From Bolinopsis microptera (taxonomy: Eukaryota > Ctenophora > Tentaculata > Lobata > Bolinopsidae): a DNA stretch of 64,000 nt. The translations under genes and the position numbers were made by a program. The stretch lies in contig NC_087073.1 in the NCBI RefSeq assembly GCF_026151205.1, positions 14,403,837-14,467,836 on the forward strand. The letters run 5' to 3'. Below the pieces are notes generated by a model that ran no database searches, was not told the DNA's origin, and saw nothing but the letters and a program-made list of their open reading frames with translations. Positions 34,694 through 46,600 of this stretch are shown here, one piece after another; within the stretch, counting starts at the first letter, position 1, and each line of letters starts with the position of its first letter.

Positions 34694-37600
34694 ATGTCAG
34701 GTGTGCTGATAAAACTGCGGCTGGTTATGCAGATAATCAGCGTATTCCTACCTAACATTTCTGCACAGCCTTCTTCAGGTAACTTTACTGTGATTTATAT
34801 TTAATTAATTTTTAATCTTAGAGCGTCTGTTACAAAATTAAATTAATCATAAATAAAAGCTGCTCGAATACTTTTTTTGTTGATGTTGAGACTTTGATCT
34901 TCTCTAGTGCAGAAATTTATTGTTCAATTCTAATTGGACTAATCTTCACTTTAAGTATTGAGGTCGCGACTCTTACGAACTTCTTATTAATTTGCAGGTG
35001 AATGTGAGATAAGGGATGTGGAGGGTTTTTTACAAAACGTGTGTATTTCTCGAGATAACAGTAAAGGGCAACAGAACAGTAGATTCACTTTCAAGTGCAT
35101 CAATTCGAATCAGTTTTACAAGGTCGGCTGGATTAATTTTGGCAATGGCAGGTAATTTTAAAATCTGGTTGTCCAAAAGTCCGGCCACGATTTACTTTTT
35201 ATGTATCTAAAAAACGGTGAAAAACATTTCATTTCTGAAACTAGTTTTTAAATTAGTGTTCTGTATCTAACTCTAAGTCAAAATATCGATGTATCATGAA
35301 CAAGAGTGAAGAGAAAAGGTGACAAATCAAAATATAAATTGGAATAAAGCAGATCGAACGCGAATACCATTATTTAATTAAAACCACAGGACAGGATTGT
35401 CATCTGTAGACGAGCTATGTGAAAACGACCGCAACTTTTACCAAGCATGTGCTACGAGGCAAGTGCTGCGAGCGCAGTCATTCTACAGTCACTCCAATTT
35501 CGCAGTCATATCAGGTGAGCAATTTATAGGATGAGTTAACTTAGATTGCAGTTTCTCCTTTTGTATAATAAGGGGTCGTTCGCAAACGGCGTACTTGTTT
35601 TTTAATAAACACCCCACCCCTCCCTCCGACCCTGTAGACACTAGACAGCTATTGTGTTAAAATTACACTAGCTAAATCATTTAGAAGCCCCTCCCCCTCA
35701 GTGATAGCGTAATATGTGAATGATCCCTAACACAAAATAAAGAAAATGCGATCCATTCGAGAATTATGTTTGCTGTGATGAATTTGGTTGTTTCTAGTAT
35801 TAATATTCTGTCGCCTACATTATTTACTTCATCGCAAATTGCACATGACATAGAACATTCTGTCATCCCTTTCCTCAATATTGCGCTATTGCCCATATCT
35901 CAGGTGAACACCCCTGTGGAGTCTTGTGTCAAAAAAGGAATACCATTATCAACATCATAGATCCCAAAACACCACTGATTAAACAAATGGGAGTTTTATG
36001 TGATGGAAGAGATGACTGTGTGAACACTGAGTTAACCGAAGAGATTTGCGAAACAAAGGAATGTGATCTGATATGTCAAGATACCTTCACCTGTGAAGAT
36101 GAAAGCTTCTGCAACGGGTTCCGATATGGCATGGAGTGCAACCAAAATCACTACAACGACCTCATCATAAATACACCACCCTATAAAGTATGCGATGACG
36201 AGAGGACCTGTGTAAACGGTGAGGATGAACAAGACTGTGAGGTGAGGAACGGAACCATCTCCACCTGCAAACACTACTCGGGCAACATAATTCCTCTTTT
36301 TAACTACACCCGCTGTGGACCAAGGGTAGGGTACTCCCAGGTATCATTCTCGTTTGATAAAACCATTCTTAGGTTCTGTGACGACTTTCTTGACCAGACC
36401 AACTGTTCTGATTACTCTAGAGTAGGTTTACACTGTTCAGTTCGCGGCCACATGTCAACTGTTGCTAATCAGATTGTCTGCATGGACACTAAGTACCATT
36501 TTTCAGAATTTTTCCCAAACATTCCTCAAATTTGTGATGACGGTTTGGACAAAGCGTGTGTCAATGCGAGTTTATCATGTTTGGTACACAAGCAGCAGCT
36601 CTGTGATGGACAGGTGGATTGTGAGGATAGAAGCGATGAAACACAGGAAATATGTGGGGATATGGTTGATACTAAATGTGTACGGAGGTATGTGTTCGAT
36701 AAATCTCGTCAAAATATAACCTTCCCATTAACGTGGGTAAAAGATGGTATTTACGATTGTTGGGATGGTGAAGACGAAATGGAGTCCTGGCCAACATGTG
36801 GATTTGGATCAAACACTCGCTTTAGAGTTAAGTGGAATGATTCGTGTTCAGAAGTATTCCTTTGCTACGGAAGCGACCAGTTCATCGACTTCACTAGACT
36901 TTGTGACAAGATCAATTCGTGCGATAAGGAGAACAAACTTTGCGAACTTTCCCGAGCTCAAGCTGCCACAAGTCATAAAGTTCTCCGAGACAGTATAGGA
37001 ACGGTAAGATTGTCGTATTGCTTGAGAGGGCTCGATGACATCAGATATCTAACTCAAAATATCTGTAAAGAAGTTAAATTTAAAACATCCACTAGAAATG
37101 TATTTGGCAAGAACTCGTCCCATGCCATACAGTTACCAAGTTCTAAAATAGATTGCAGAAATTTTTACGGGGAGTCTTACGTCCTCCTGAGCTGTCTAGG
37201 TCATTGTATTGATTCGAGCTCCTGCCCATTAGACAAAAGGCAGATCAAATTCGATTCTTGTCCTGGACAGTTCGTCAGAAACAGAGTGTTCACTGTAGAT
37301 AGTGATGGTAACTTGACTTTCCTCATCAAAAACCACAAAGCAAGAACAATGGGAGATGATGTTTTTCTCTGCGCAAACCGCAGGACCTGTCTAACGTTTG
37401 ACAAGGTCTGCAACTTGGTGGACGACTGCGACGACGGATCAGATGAGGAGTTGTGTGACAATCACTTCCAGTGCGAAACATCTGGAGAGTATCTCCCCAT
37501 CACCCAAAAGTGTGATCAAGTCATCCATTGTAAGGATGAGTCTGATGAGTGCAATAAAACTTGTGGCCAGAGCATTTTAAACGTTGGCATCCTCAAAGTT

Positions 37601-38812
37601 TCTGCATGGACAATTGGTATCTTATCTGTTTTCCTCAATTGTAGAGCTTTGATTAAAAATTCGACTACTCTCCACAAAAGCAAATCGGAGGCTGCATTTC
37701 TTACTAGTTCTCTGATAATTCTGATAAGCTTAGGAGATTTCCTGATCGGTATTTATCTGACAGCATTGGCTTCATTTGATAGTTACCATGGCGCTGGACA
37801 TTGTAAAGTACAATTACACTGGATCACAAGTCGTACCTGCATTTTCTTAGGTGTGATAAGTACAGTAGGATCGCAGGTTTCTTTATTTTCAATGACAACT
37901 TTGAGTGGCATAAGAGCTATTGGAATTTGTAAAAGTGGCAGCTCAGTTCCGAAAGAAATAACAAAGAAGAGAGTTCTTAAAGCCATCATTATTGTGCAGG
38001 TTATCGTTCTGTTTTCATTCGTAGTTTCTTATCTTCCGCTTCACAAACCCTTAGAGGACTTCTTCGTGAACGGTATCAAGTATGATGATTCCAATACCTT
38101 GTTTATGGGTTGCCCGGACAAGAAAATGCACGTGGCTATCCTTCAAGAATACTACGGAAGAATGACATTTTCAGAAGATCTCAGTTGGTCTTTAATCCAA
38201 GACTTGGTGGAGGGTATGTTTTCAGCGGACTACGGTGGGATCACTCATGAGACTCTTACTTTCTACGGTAACGATCCTGTTTGCGTATTCAAATATTTCG
38301 TCAAAATGGATGATCCTCAAAGAAACTTCTCACTCATCATTTTGAGCACAAACTTGTGTTGTATTGCAGTGATAACTGCTTCTTATGGAATCATTGCAGC
38401 TTCGTCAAAAAAGTCTATCAGTGCATTAACAAAACAAGGTCTAAACGCTAGTATAAAACAAGCTGACGACAGGCTTCAGAGAGTTGTCCATGCCATAATC
38501 ATTAGCGACTTCTTGTGTTGGATGCCATTCATAGTAACCAGTTGGCTTCATCTGTTTAGTGTTGTTGATGCCACGCCCTGGTATCCGATCTTCTCAATCA
38601 TAGTGCTCCCCTTAAACTCTGTGATTAATCCAATACTCTACGACACGGTCATTACAGGTGCTTTACATGCTGCATTCGAGAAGTTCACTCCAAAATGTTT
38701 GGATAAGTTAAATGTTATAAGAAACGTGTTTGTTGACCAGACGGCGCTAGACCGGGCGGAAAACTGTCTGGAAACCAGTGGTGTGGTACCGACTACCGGC
38801 CCTGTCAAGTAG
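34694..38812 (+). CDS. LDLa-repeat 7TM receptor (relaxin-receptor/LGR-like, no LRRs seen)
   Basis: Four exons (34694-34778, 34998-35151, 35390-35514, 35904-38812) give 1090 residues. Exon 1 is a signal peptide (MSGVLIKLRLVMQIISVFLP). A long Cys-rich ectodomain to about residue 670 carries several LDL-receptor class A-like modules with the CDxxxDCxDxSDExxC pattern, for example CDGQVDCEDRSDE and CNLVDDCDDGSDEELC. A rhodopsin-like 7TM domain follows (about 680-1040), with SLFSMTTLSGIRA after TM3, CWMPF in TM6 and PLNSVINPILYD in TM7, the pattern of leucine-rich-repeat receptors such as RXFP1. No leucine-rich repeats are visible between the LDLa modules and TM1. The loop before TM5 is unusually long (about 38040-38310) and Cys-containing. 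Ligand unknown; a peptide or glycoprotein hormone is likely by family. The whole 7TM and most LDLa modules lie in one exon. Confidence 0.85.
35572..35727. mobile_element. 156-bp MITE, copy 1, in a receptor intron
   Basis: It starts GGGGTCGTTCGC and ends ATGTGAATGATCCC, with TAA directly on both sides (35569-35571 and 35728-35730). The inner core CTATTGTGTTAAAATTACAC is identical in the second copy at 46235-46391. A 3-bp TAA target duplication with G-rich inverted ends fits a PIF/Harbinger-type MITE. It lies in the last intron of the LDLa receptor gene. Confidence 0.75.
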
Positions 38813-39324
38813 CCTGGGTAATAAAACAGAGCCGTGTTAATGGGAGACGAGGAACAAGATTCAAGCATCCACTCCTTTACACGCTCAGCAGATTAGGTCA
38901 GTGGTTGCGCAAGTAAATGAGGTACAATTGCAACACATCATAGTTTAGATGCTGGTACTCTATTATTATTATATCAACATTTACAATTTTGCCTGCTTAT
39001 TTTAATGTTAGAGCTCTGATAAGCTGCTTCACTAAAATAAATTGTACTAGTTATTTAAGTTGGATTACTAAGTATGTACATAGCTTGTGTCGACTGACAG
39101 GAGAGATCCATATACCGATATAATGTTATTGCAGACTTTTTATTATTAATTATTTAATCAAAACGCAATCAATGTAATTTGTTTATTAAATTATTTATGG
39201 ACGATATATGTATACGTGCGCGCATTACACTTCGGCAATAAAGCTCTGGCGTCTTCCATAACAATTTAGATGTAGACCTTATGATCGACAAGTCAGAGGA
39301 TGTAGTCTAGGTTTTTGTGGCACG

Positions 39325-39359
<35 letters not shown>

Positions 39360-40614
39360 ATTTGCCTACTATCGAGCTACTACCAGTAATATTTAACCTT
39401 ATTCTAACATGATTGGAGAGTATTTTTAGTGTTTATGTTGGCAAGGATGGAGCTGCAGTTATAAATTGTTTAACATTCAGCTATTTTTATCAGGCTGATA
39501 TTTTCACGAACACATTATGTGACATTTACTTTGGGCCAGCTTCGAAGTTGAAATGAATATGTTGAGTATTGAGTATTTTATAGAATGTTTAGCAAGTGTT
39601 TTACTTCCTACCCGAGGTGAATACAGGAGCGAATCACATACTTGACCTAACAAAGCAACGCATTTCGACCTAAATTTACTCGACCTAAATCTACTCTAGA
39701 CCTTAATTTATTTATGGAAAACGTCAGTAGTTCTGAGCAGAGAATATTGCGATTGGAAATTTTGTCTCATGACGACTTTACTCTTATCCCGTCAAATAAT
39801 AATTGCTTACAGTAAACCGTAAAATCCTATGAGGCCATGTAAATAAGTTAAACACACATTTCAGATTATATTAAGAAATTAAAACGTCGATAACAGCACA
39901 CATGAGAATAAGTCACACTCTGCAGATTCGTCGTAATTGGTTCAGGTTTCTCGGAAACATTGAAATGGAGCAGGACCTGTTATATAACATCTCACTTTAC
40001 CTACTGAACTATTGGTGTTATTAAACACACCTTAGAGTGAGACTATAAACACTCCATCACAATATAAGGCTCCTTCCTTCTGAATTTCAAACGTTTTCAA
40101 ATGGCTAGTAAAAAAGATTTTAAAAATGCATTAAAATTATAAAGAGCACTGCTTTATATAGAAAATAAAAGGTAAAATTCATCAAGATCTCACTCTCCAC
40201 ATTCTACAATCTAAACATTATGTAACCATTACCTGGCAGTGTTCCACAGAATAACTACAGCTCTCCCAAACAGTGAAACAGCAACATGGTCATTTATACA
40301 GCTGAGAACACAGTTCTGTCCTTTAACATTTCGCAATCATTATTTCTAATTCCAGAGAACTTGCCCAGAGCGAGATAGCTACAAAACAACTCAGTGCAGT
40401 GCCAGACTGATAACCACACAAGTGCAGACTCATTTACCGGAGTCATTTACCAGAGCGGAGAGGTATTTAATCTTTGTCAAGATGACGGTTACCGAGGTGG
40501 GACATGTAATAATCTACTGATCATCATCCTGATTATTCGTCAATTGCAACACACAAATATTTTTAAGTCAAAATTGCCACACTCAAATTGGTAACTGAAT
40601 TGCAGTTATTAAGT
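38813..40614. other. Convergent spacer between receptor and JAK-like gene
   Basis: 1.8 kb, AT-rich. It contains a run of more than 30 C at 39324-39359. Polyadenylation signals for the receptor may lie at about 39035 (aaaataaatt) or 39238. An AATAAA on the minus strand near 39713 could end the JAK-like transcript. No gene is seen. Confidence 0.5.
39324..39359. repeat. Poly-C run
   Basis: An uninterrupted run of about 36 C on the plus strand. Length in assemblies of such runs is unreliable. Confidence 0.9.
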
Positions 40615-43600
40615 TCATGATCCTGTAAGAACGTCCTCTATTCCGAAGAAATTGATTCGTCTTTGTTCATCGGTGAGGCATTTCTCAATAACAGCCAGTA
40701 TGTTGGCAGGCCATGAGGGATCCGGCTCAAGACAGTTCCCTTCCCTGAGAAAAGTCATGCTAACACTAACTTTTACATCATGTAATAATAATCATTAACA
40801 TCTAATTATGCATAAATTGTGTTATTCAATAAACAATTGCCGATAAAGAATAATTCAATATAAATAAGTGTATTATATAATAGTCTAAGAACATGTAATT
40901 AGTGTGAATTAGTCTGTAATTAATCAATTAAATACCTGAAGTACTGGTCGAGTAGGTTGATGTCTGAGTTGCCATGGAGATCAGACACTACATTGTGGTA
41001 GGCGATGTTACCGCTGTACAGTTCCCAGAGTAACACACCGTAACTCCACACGTCACACGCTGAGTTGAACTTTACTTTGCCTCCCCCACTCAATACAGCA
41101 ATTACCTGACAAACAATCAGTGGTTATTATCAGTGCCAAATACTGGAGGGAAATAGTGGGAATATTCAGCTGAACGTCCTGAGAAATACTTGAAATATTA
41201 TGCATTATAAATAGTTTATAATTAATGATATAAAACGTCGCGGGACGATGCCTTAAATGTGCAATAATTATCATCAAGTCTTTATAAAGACAGCGTATTT
41301 TAAAGTATCTAATCGCTTAGCCAAAGCGTCTAACAGCTTGCCTAATCTTGTAACATATAAATTACAAGTCACAGGACCAGATAATGTACTCAAAGTGTAC
41401 CAGTGTAACAGCGTGACGTATAGTCTACGTTTAAGTGCCCACCTAGACTACTTAAGCACTTTAACACAATATATTATATCTCACAGAACAGCGGCACTGA
41501 AAACAGTTACAACAGTAGATAAATTATATATTATTGTCTCATTACACTCATGTTAAGCTCATAGAGCCGTGTTCTCTTTTATCAAGGTAAATAATATCTC
41601 AACTTATAACTACAATGTTTCAAGAGATTTGTGTGAATCATTAGTCTTCACAAGAAGCTGAGCGAGCAGATCGGGAGGGAGATGTCTCGTGGTTATAATA
41701 GATTAGCCCTACTTTAAATTAAAATTCATTCTCCAAATTATGCGCATTTAGATAACCTTAAATTTACGCCAGGTAGGGAATCCAGAAAAGTACCAGCAGT
41801 AACTGAAATGTGACCGACCCACGTGACCGACCCACGTGACCCTGCCACATCCTCACTATCTCTTACCTCAGGAGGGTAGATAACAAAGGTATCACTAGCC
41901 ATGATCCTCCTCTGCTGGTAATACAGCGCTTCAGTGACACGTGCCAGCCCAAAGTTAGTGATCACCACGTCGTTATAGTTGGTCATGTACACGTGCTCCA
42001 GTCGTAGGTTCCTATGCACACACTTGTTCAGTGACAGGTACTTCATTCCCGCACAGATCTGTACCGCGTAACTCTCACGTTGTTTCTCCTGTAATTTAGC
42101 GGGAATTTAGCTGGAATTAAGCGAGTTAAGTTGGCAGTTTGTAAGTAGCCTTCGTTATGTAATGATAATACATCAATCATTACATGTGCAAGTTCAGGCC
42201 CTCTAAGATGTTATGTAGTTATGTAGTTATGTAGTTATGTAGTTATGTAGTTATGTAGTTATGTAGTTATGTAGTTATGTAGTTATGTAGTTATGTAGTT
42301 ATGTAGTTGTACATTCCAATGTGTGAGGGTAGCTGTAAGAGTATGAGTAGAACAGTAATTGGCTTCATGTAGAATATGTTAGTGTTTCAACAGTCTGCAT
42401 TTTTAAGTCAGTGCTATAATGGCATACAGGGTCTTGCCCTGTATACCTTACTGTTATACAACATATCATTTACATATTATTATTTAGTTAAATAATGGTA
42501 TATTTATTGGCTTATGCAGCTCATTTAGGATATTTAGGATATTTCACGCGGCGCATGTTCATTGACTCACGTTTGTTACAGACCAACTAAATAGACTTTT
42601 TAAATTTGCATCTTTGTGACGGAACAAAATAAATCATTTACAATTACTTTAAAGCAGACACACACGACATGACTAGCTGCCATAAATTGTACAAAGCATG
42701 GTCTAAACATACATTATATAATGAGAGAAACGCCATTTTAGGACGAGAAGAGGATTAGTACTCCTCGTACTTCATTAAGTCAATTTCTTCTGTACTCATA
42801 ACATTGGCAATAATACGTACATGCTATAATTAAGCTTCTGAAGACTCTGTTGCGGTTAAATATAGCGAGTACCATCAACGGTAGAGTTGTCAGTTATTTT
42901 GAAAGCTCTGTGATGATCTCATATTTATAGCATGATTGCGGTTTGCTGACCCTATTTTGGGAAGTTTCCATGCCTCGGACTCTCAATCTAGAATCAGCAA
43001 CACGTACAATAATACGATCACAATTAATGTGTAATTATGCAGGAATTACAAGTAAAAGAGCTGTGAATTTAACCAATTAATACGATTTAACATACCGTGA
43101 TATTGTGACTGTTGTTATCCAAGAAGTTACTGAGAGATTTGTATCTGTAGCAAGGAGTTATCAACAGTAGAATATCCTCAAGTAACACACATCCCTTCAG
43201 AGGTACTATGTTCCTGTCAAGAGGTAAAGTGTTAGAACTTTAAATTAACAATATTTAGTGGTGTTAGGAGACATAAGGACATGTGATAAAACGCGTGAAA
43301 ATTTGCCCATCCCTAATTTTAACCCCCCTTTTTGTGTGAAATGATCCAAATTCCAAAGGTTCTAGCTATAATTACAAGCTGAGCTGCTGTCTCAAAGAAC
43401 AGCTCTGAAAGTGACTAGGTTTACCTGCCCATTGTTAACTTCAGTTGTATAATAACGTTATAATGACGTCACGTTCCGCCCCACCCACAGGCAGCTGGAA
43501 ATTAGGTGTAACAAATGATGGGAAAGTTAATTAACTCTCATCAATAATGTACAGGAATTCTACTTTTCTAACAGGTTTAGTCGCACTATATAACATCACA

Positions 43601-46600
43601 GTGACTATGGTTTATTATTATCGGGAGTTTCATTAGTTAGCAGTAACGCACCTGAGGGCCCCAGAAGGACCCCAGCTGTTCTCATAATTAAACTAATAAT
43701 TAACATCTCTAATTGAGGCATCAGCCATCACGTACACAGAGTACTGTTCTTACTGACCCACCTTCTTACTGCTACAATTATATACCTTTATCATGCAGAT
43801 TGCTCAAATATAATGCACTATGCAGTTCATCTCCAATCACGTAAAAGTGGCCGAGATCGGGCTAATTATTCTGAATTTGGAGTTTTTAAAATGACTCTAA
43901 TCTAATGATCTGCTCAGCAGCTACTTTTACCTGGCATATCAGCAATACTAACTTAACACGTACGAATACCCACTTATCAGGATTACTATACAACTTTCTA
44001 TTCCCTCTATTAGACAGATCACCGAACGCGTATGTGATTTTGTGCTATCAGAAGTTATAGTTCCCGAGAAGCTGTACGAGACCTGCCAGGACGTAATAAT
44101 ATCCTGCTTCGCCCACACTTTTAAAAATGTCATATTATTACGTTTACACATAAAGACATAAGTCATAATATACAAAACAAGGTGAAATACGAATGTTTAA
44201 ACGCAAACACAGAATTGTTGTCGTGCAAGATCACATGACAATACTCACGGGTGTTCGAACTTCAGCAGATGTTTCACCTCCTCTATAAAATCCTGTTCAG
44301 GAACGTCTTTACATTTGGAGTAAGATTTGACCCACACGTTCTTGTTGAGAGAGAATCTGGAGCACAGAGCTTCTATTTTAGGAGTACCTGGAGGTGGTAC
44401 CATGAAGTTCCCTTCGTCCGGTCCTGGAATGTGGCCCGGTTAAGGTTGGTTTTTTATAAAATACTATTAAAATTTCACAGATTACAGCAATGAAGTAATA
44501 AAAATTGATTAATGATGCACACCATCTGTAAAATTTGATGGGCGATGACCGCAATTACATGGACCCATTAATTGCAACTTAAATGTTGGTAAATTGTAAG
44601 TTAGTTGTTAGTAAATTGTTAGTTTCTTAACCTCTCGTCGTGAGAAATCCTATACAGTATAATTATTTGGTACAGTAAGTACAAGACATGTTATTACCCA
44701 TCTTTGAGTTACAGCAGTTGAATATTAATAACAAACACAGTTAGACACGTATTAGACACGTGTTAAACTTTTAAAGTAATAACATTTCTGTGCCAATGGA
44801 CCCCAACTTAAGAATAACGCCCGGTAAATTCTTCACCGGTTTATTCACGCAAAGTCATAAAACGGAAACCTTATCAGTTTACATACCAGGGAAAGAGAAT
44901 TTAATTCTAAACGAATTGACATAAGATTGGAAATATATCTACAGATCTGCCTTATTCGCACGGTTCGCAGGGATCCAAATTAATTTTCACAGTGATTTTC
45001 GCAGGAAAGAGAAGAACGATGAGGATGACTGAAGAGTATTTTTAACATTCCATAAATGTGTCTGGGTGCATTTTATCGTAACAAATTCCAGATTCTACAT
45101 GCAGAGCACGTTATCATAGTACACCCTCGGAAAATAAACCAGCTACATTTATAGAATATGAATGTAAATGATACCGAACATGTTATGTAAACAAAGTTGA
45201 AAAGTAAATTCATTCTATTAAAGATTTAATACAATGAGTTCCACAAGCACTATCTGAGACTAAATAGAATAACATTCCTCGCTTGGTATGGAATTCACAC
45301 GTACAATGTTGTTCTTTACGATCTAGATAACTTTACTGTTTGACATAACTTATGGTAAATTAAATGAAGACAGTTGAACAGCAACTTACATCTAGCGGTA
45401 GGTATGTACACTATGTAGGCCCAGCCTTTACTAAAGGTGCTTAAAATTCTCTGCGCAAGTTATATCATTGGAATTTTCCGATGTCTCTCTCGACTACACT
45501 TATAAAATTCACTTCGTGCTATCAGTGCCTGTACCTGCAAACTTTTTGGCAGTTTTTGGATATTCGCTTATATTACATTTGGGTGGGTTCCAAACTATAA
45601 GGTATGGAATGGACTTTAAACAATCTACAAGGTAGGCGTGGACTGGCAAGAGCTACTCTACATCAGATTACACAACTGTAAAGAAAGATATCACTCCAGT
45701 CCAATTTGATTACAGCGCGTGTGTTGGAGACACCATACTATTATTTTACGGATACCTCTTGGGTAACATTGCCATTAGAGATTGGTAAATGTGTGGCCAG
45801 TAATAACTAATAAGGTCAAGTCCCCTGCTTGTACACACAAGTCCCCTGCTTGTACACACAAGTCCCCTGCTTGTACACACAAGTCCCCTGCTTGTACACA
45901 CAAGTCCCCTGCTTGTACACACAAGTCCCCTGCTTGTACACACAAGTCCCCTGCTTGTACACACAAGTCCCCTGCTTGTACACACAAGTCCCCTGCTTGT
46001 ACACACAAGTCCCCTGCTTGTACACACAAGTCCCCTGCTTGTACACACAAGTCCCCTGCTTGTACACACAAGTCCCCTGCTTGTACACACAAGTCCCCTG
46101 CTTGTACACACAAGTCCCCTGCTTGTACGCTCAAGGTTACGACATACCGTTTATCCTGATAAACGGTATTTCGTTCAGACTATAAGAGTCTTCTAATAGT
46201 CTGGAAAACGTGGCTTGATTTCGCGGCTACATAAGGGGTCGTTCACATAATATTACGTGATCGCATTTTGCCAATTTTGTTAACCCCTCCGTACAGTAAT
46301 CAGTTTTACCCATAGCTATTGTGTTAAAATTACACTAGCGTAGTCATTAAGGAACCCCCTCAGTGATTACGTAATATGTGTGAACAACCTCTAACCCGAT
46401 ACTAATTTTAATGTAATTACATCCCAGCTATGCAGTTTAAGTTAATAAACTTAAACAATAACTTAGTTAATGAAAAAGTCACACTCACGCTGGAGATCAG
46501 AGAGTTGGAGCAGTTTGTCCTTCTCTAGGAGCATGTCTTTAACTTGGTTAAGCTGGCCCCCCATGTTAGAGGGAATGCGGGGTAGGTTACTCTTCTTACT

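Noticed and set aside
45817-46131. CRISPR-like direct repeat
   Set aside because: Units abut without spacers and the genome is eukaryotic; it is a minisatellite.
45746-46185. Overlapping ORFs of about 100-125 codons on both strands
   Set aside because: All come from a 21-bp repeat whose length is a multiple of three; they are intronic.
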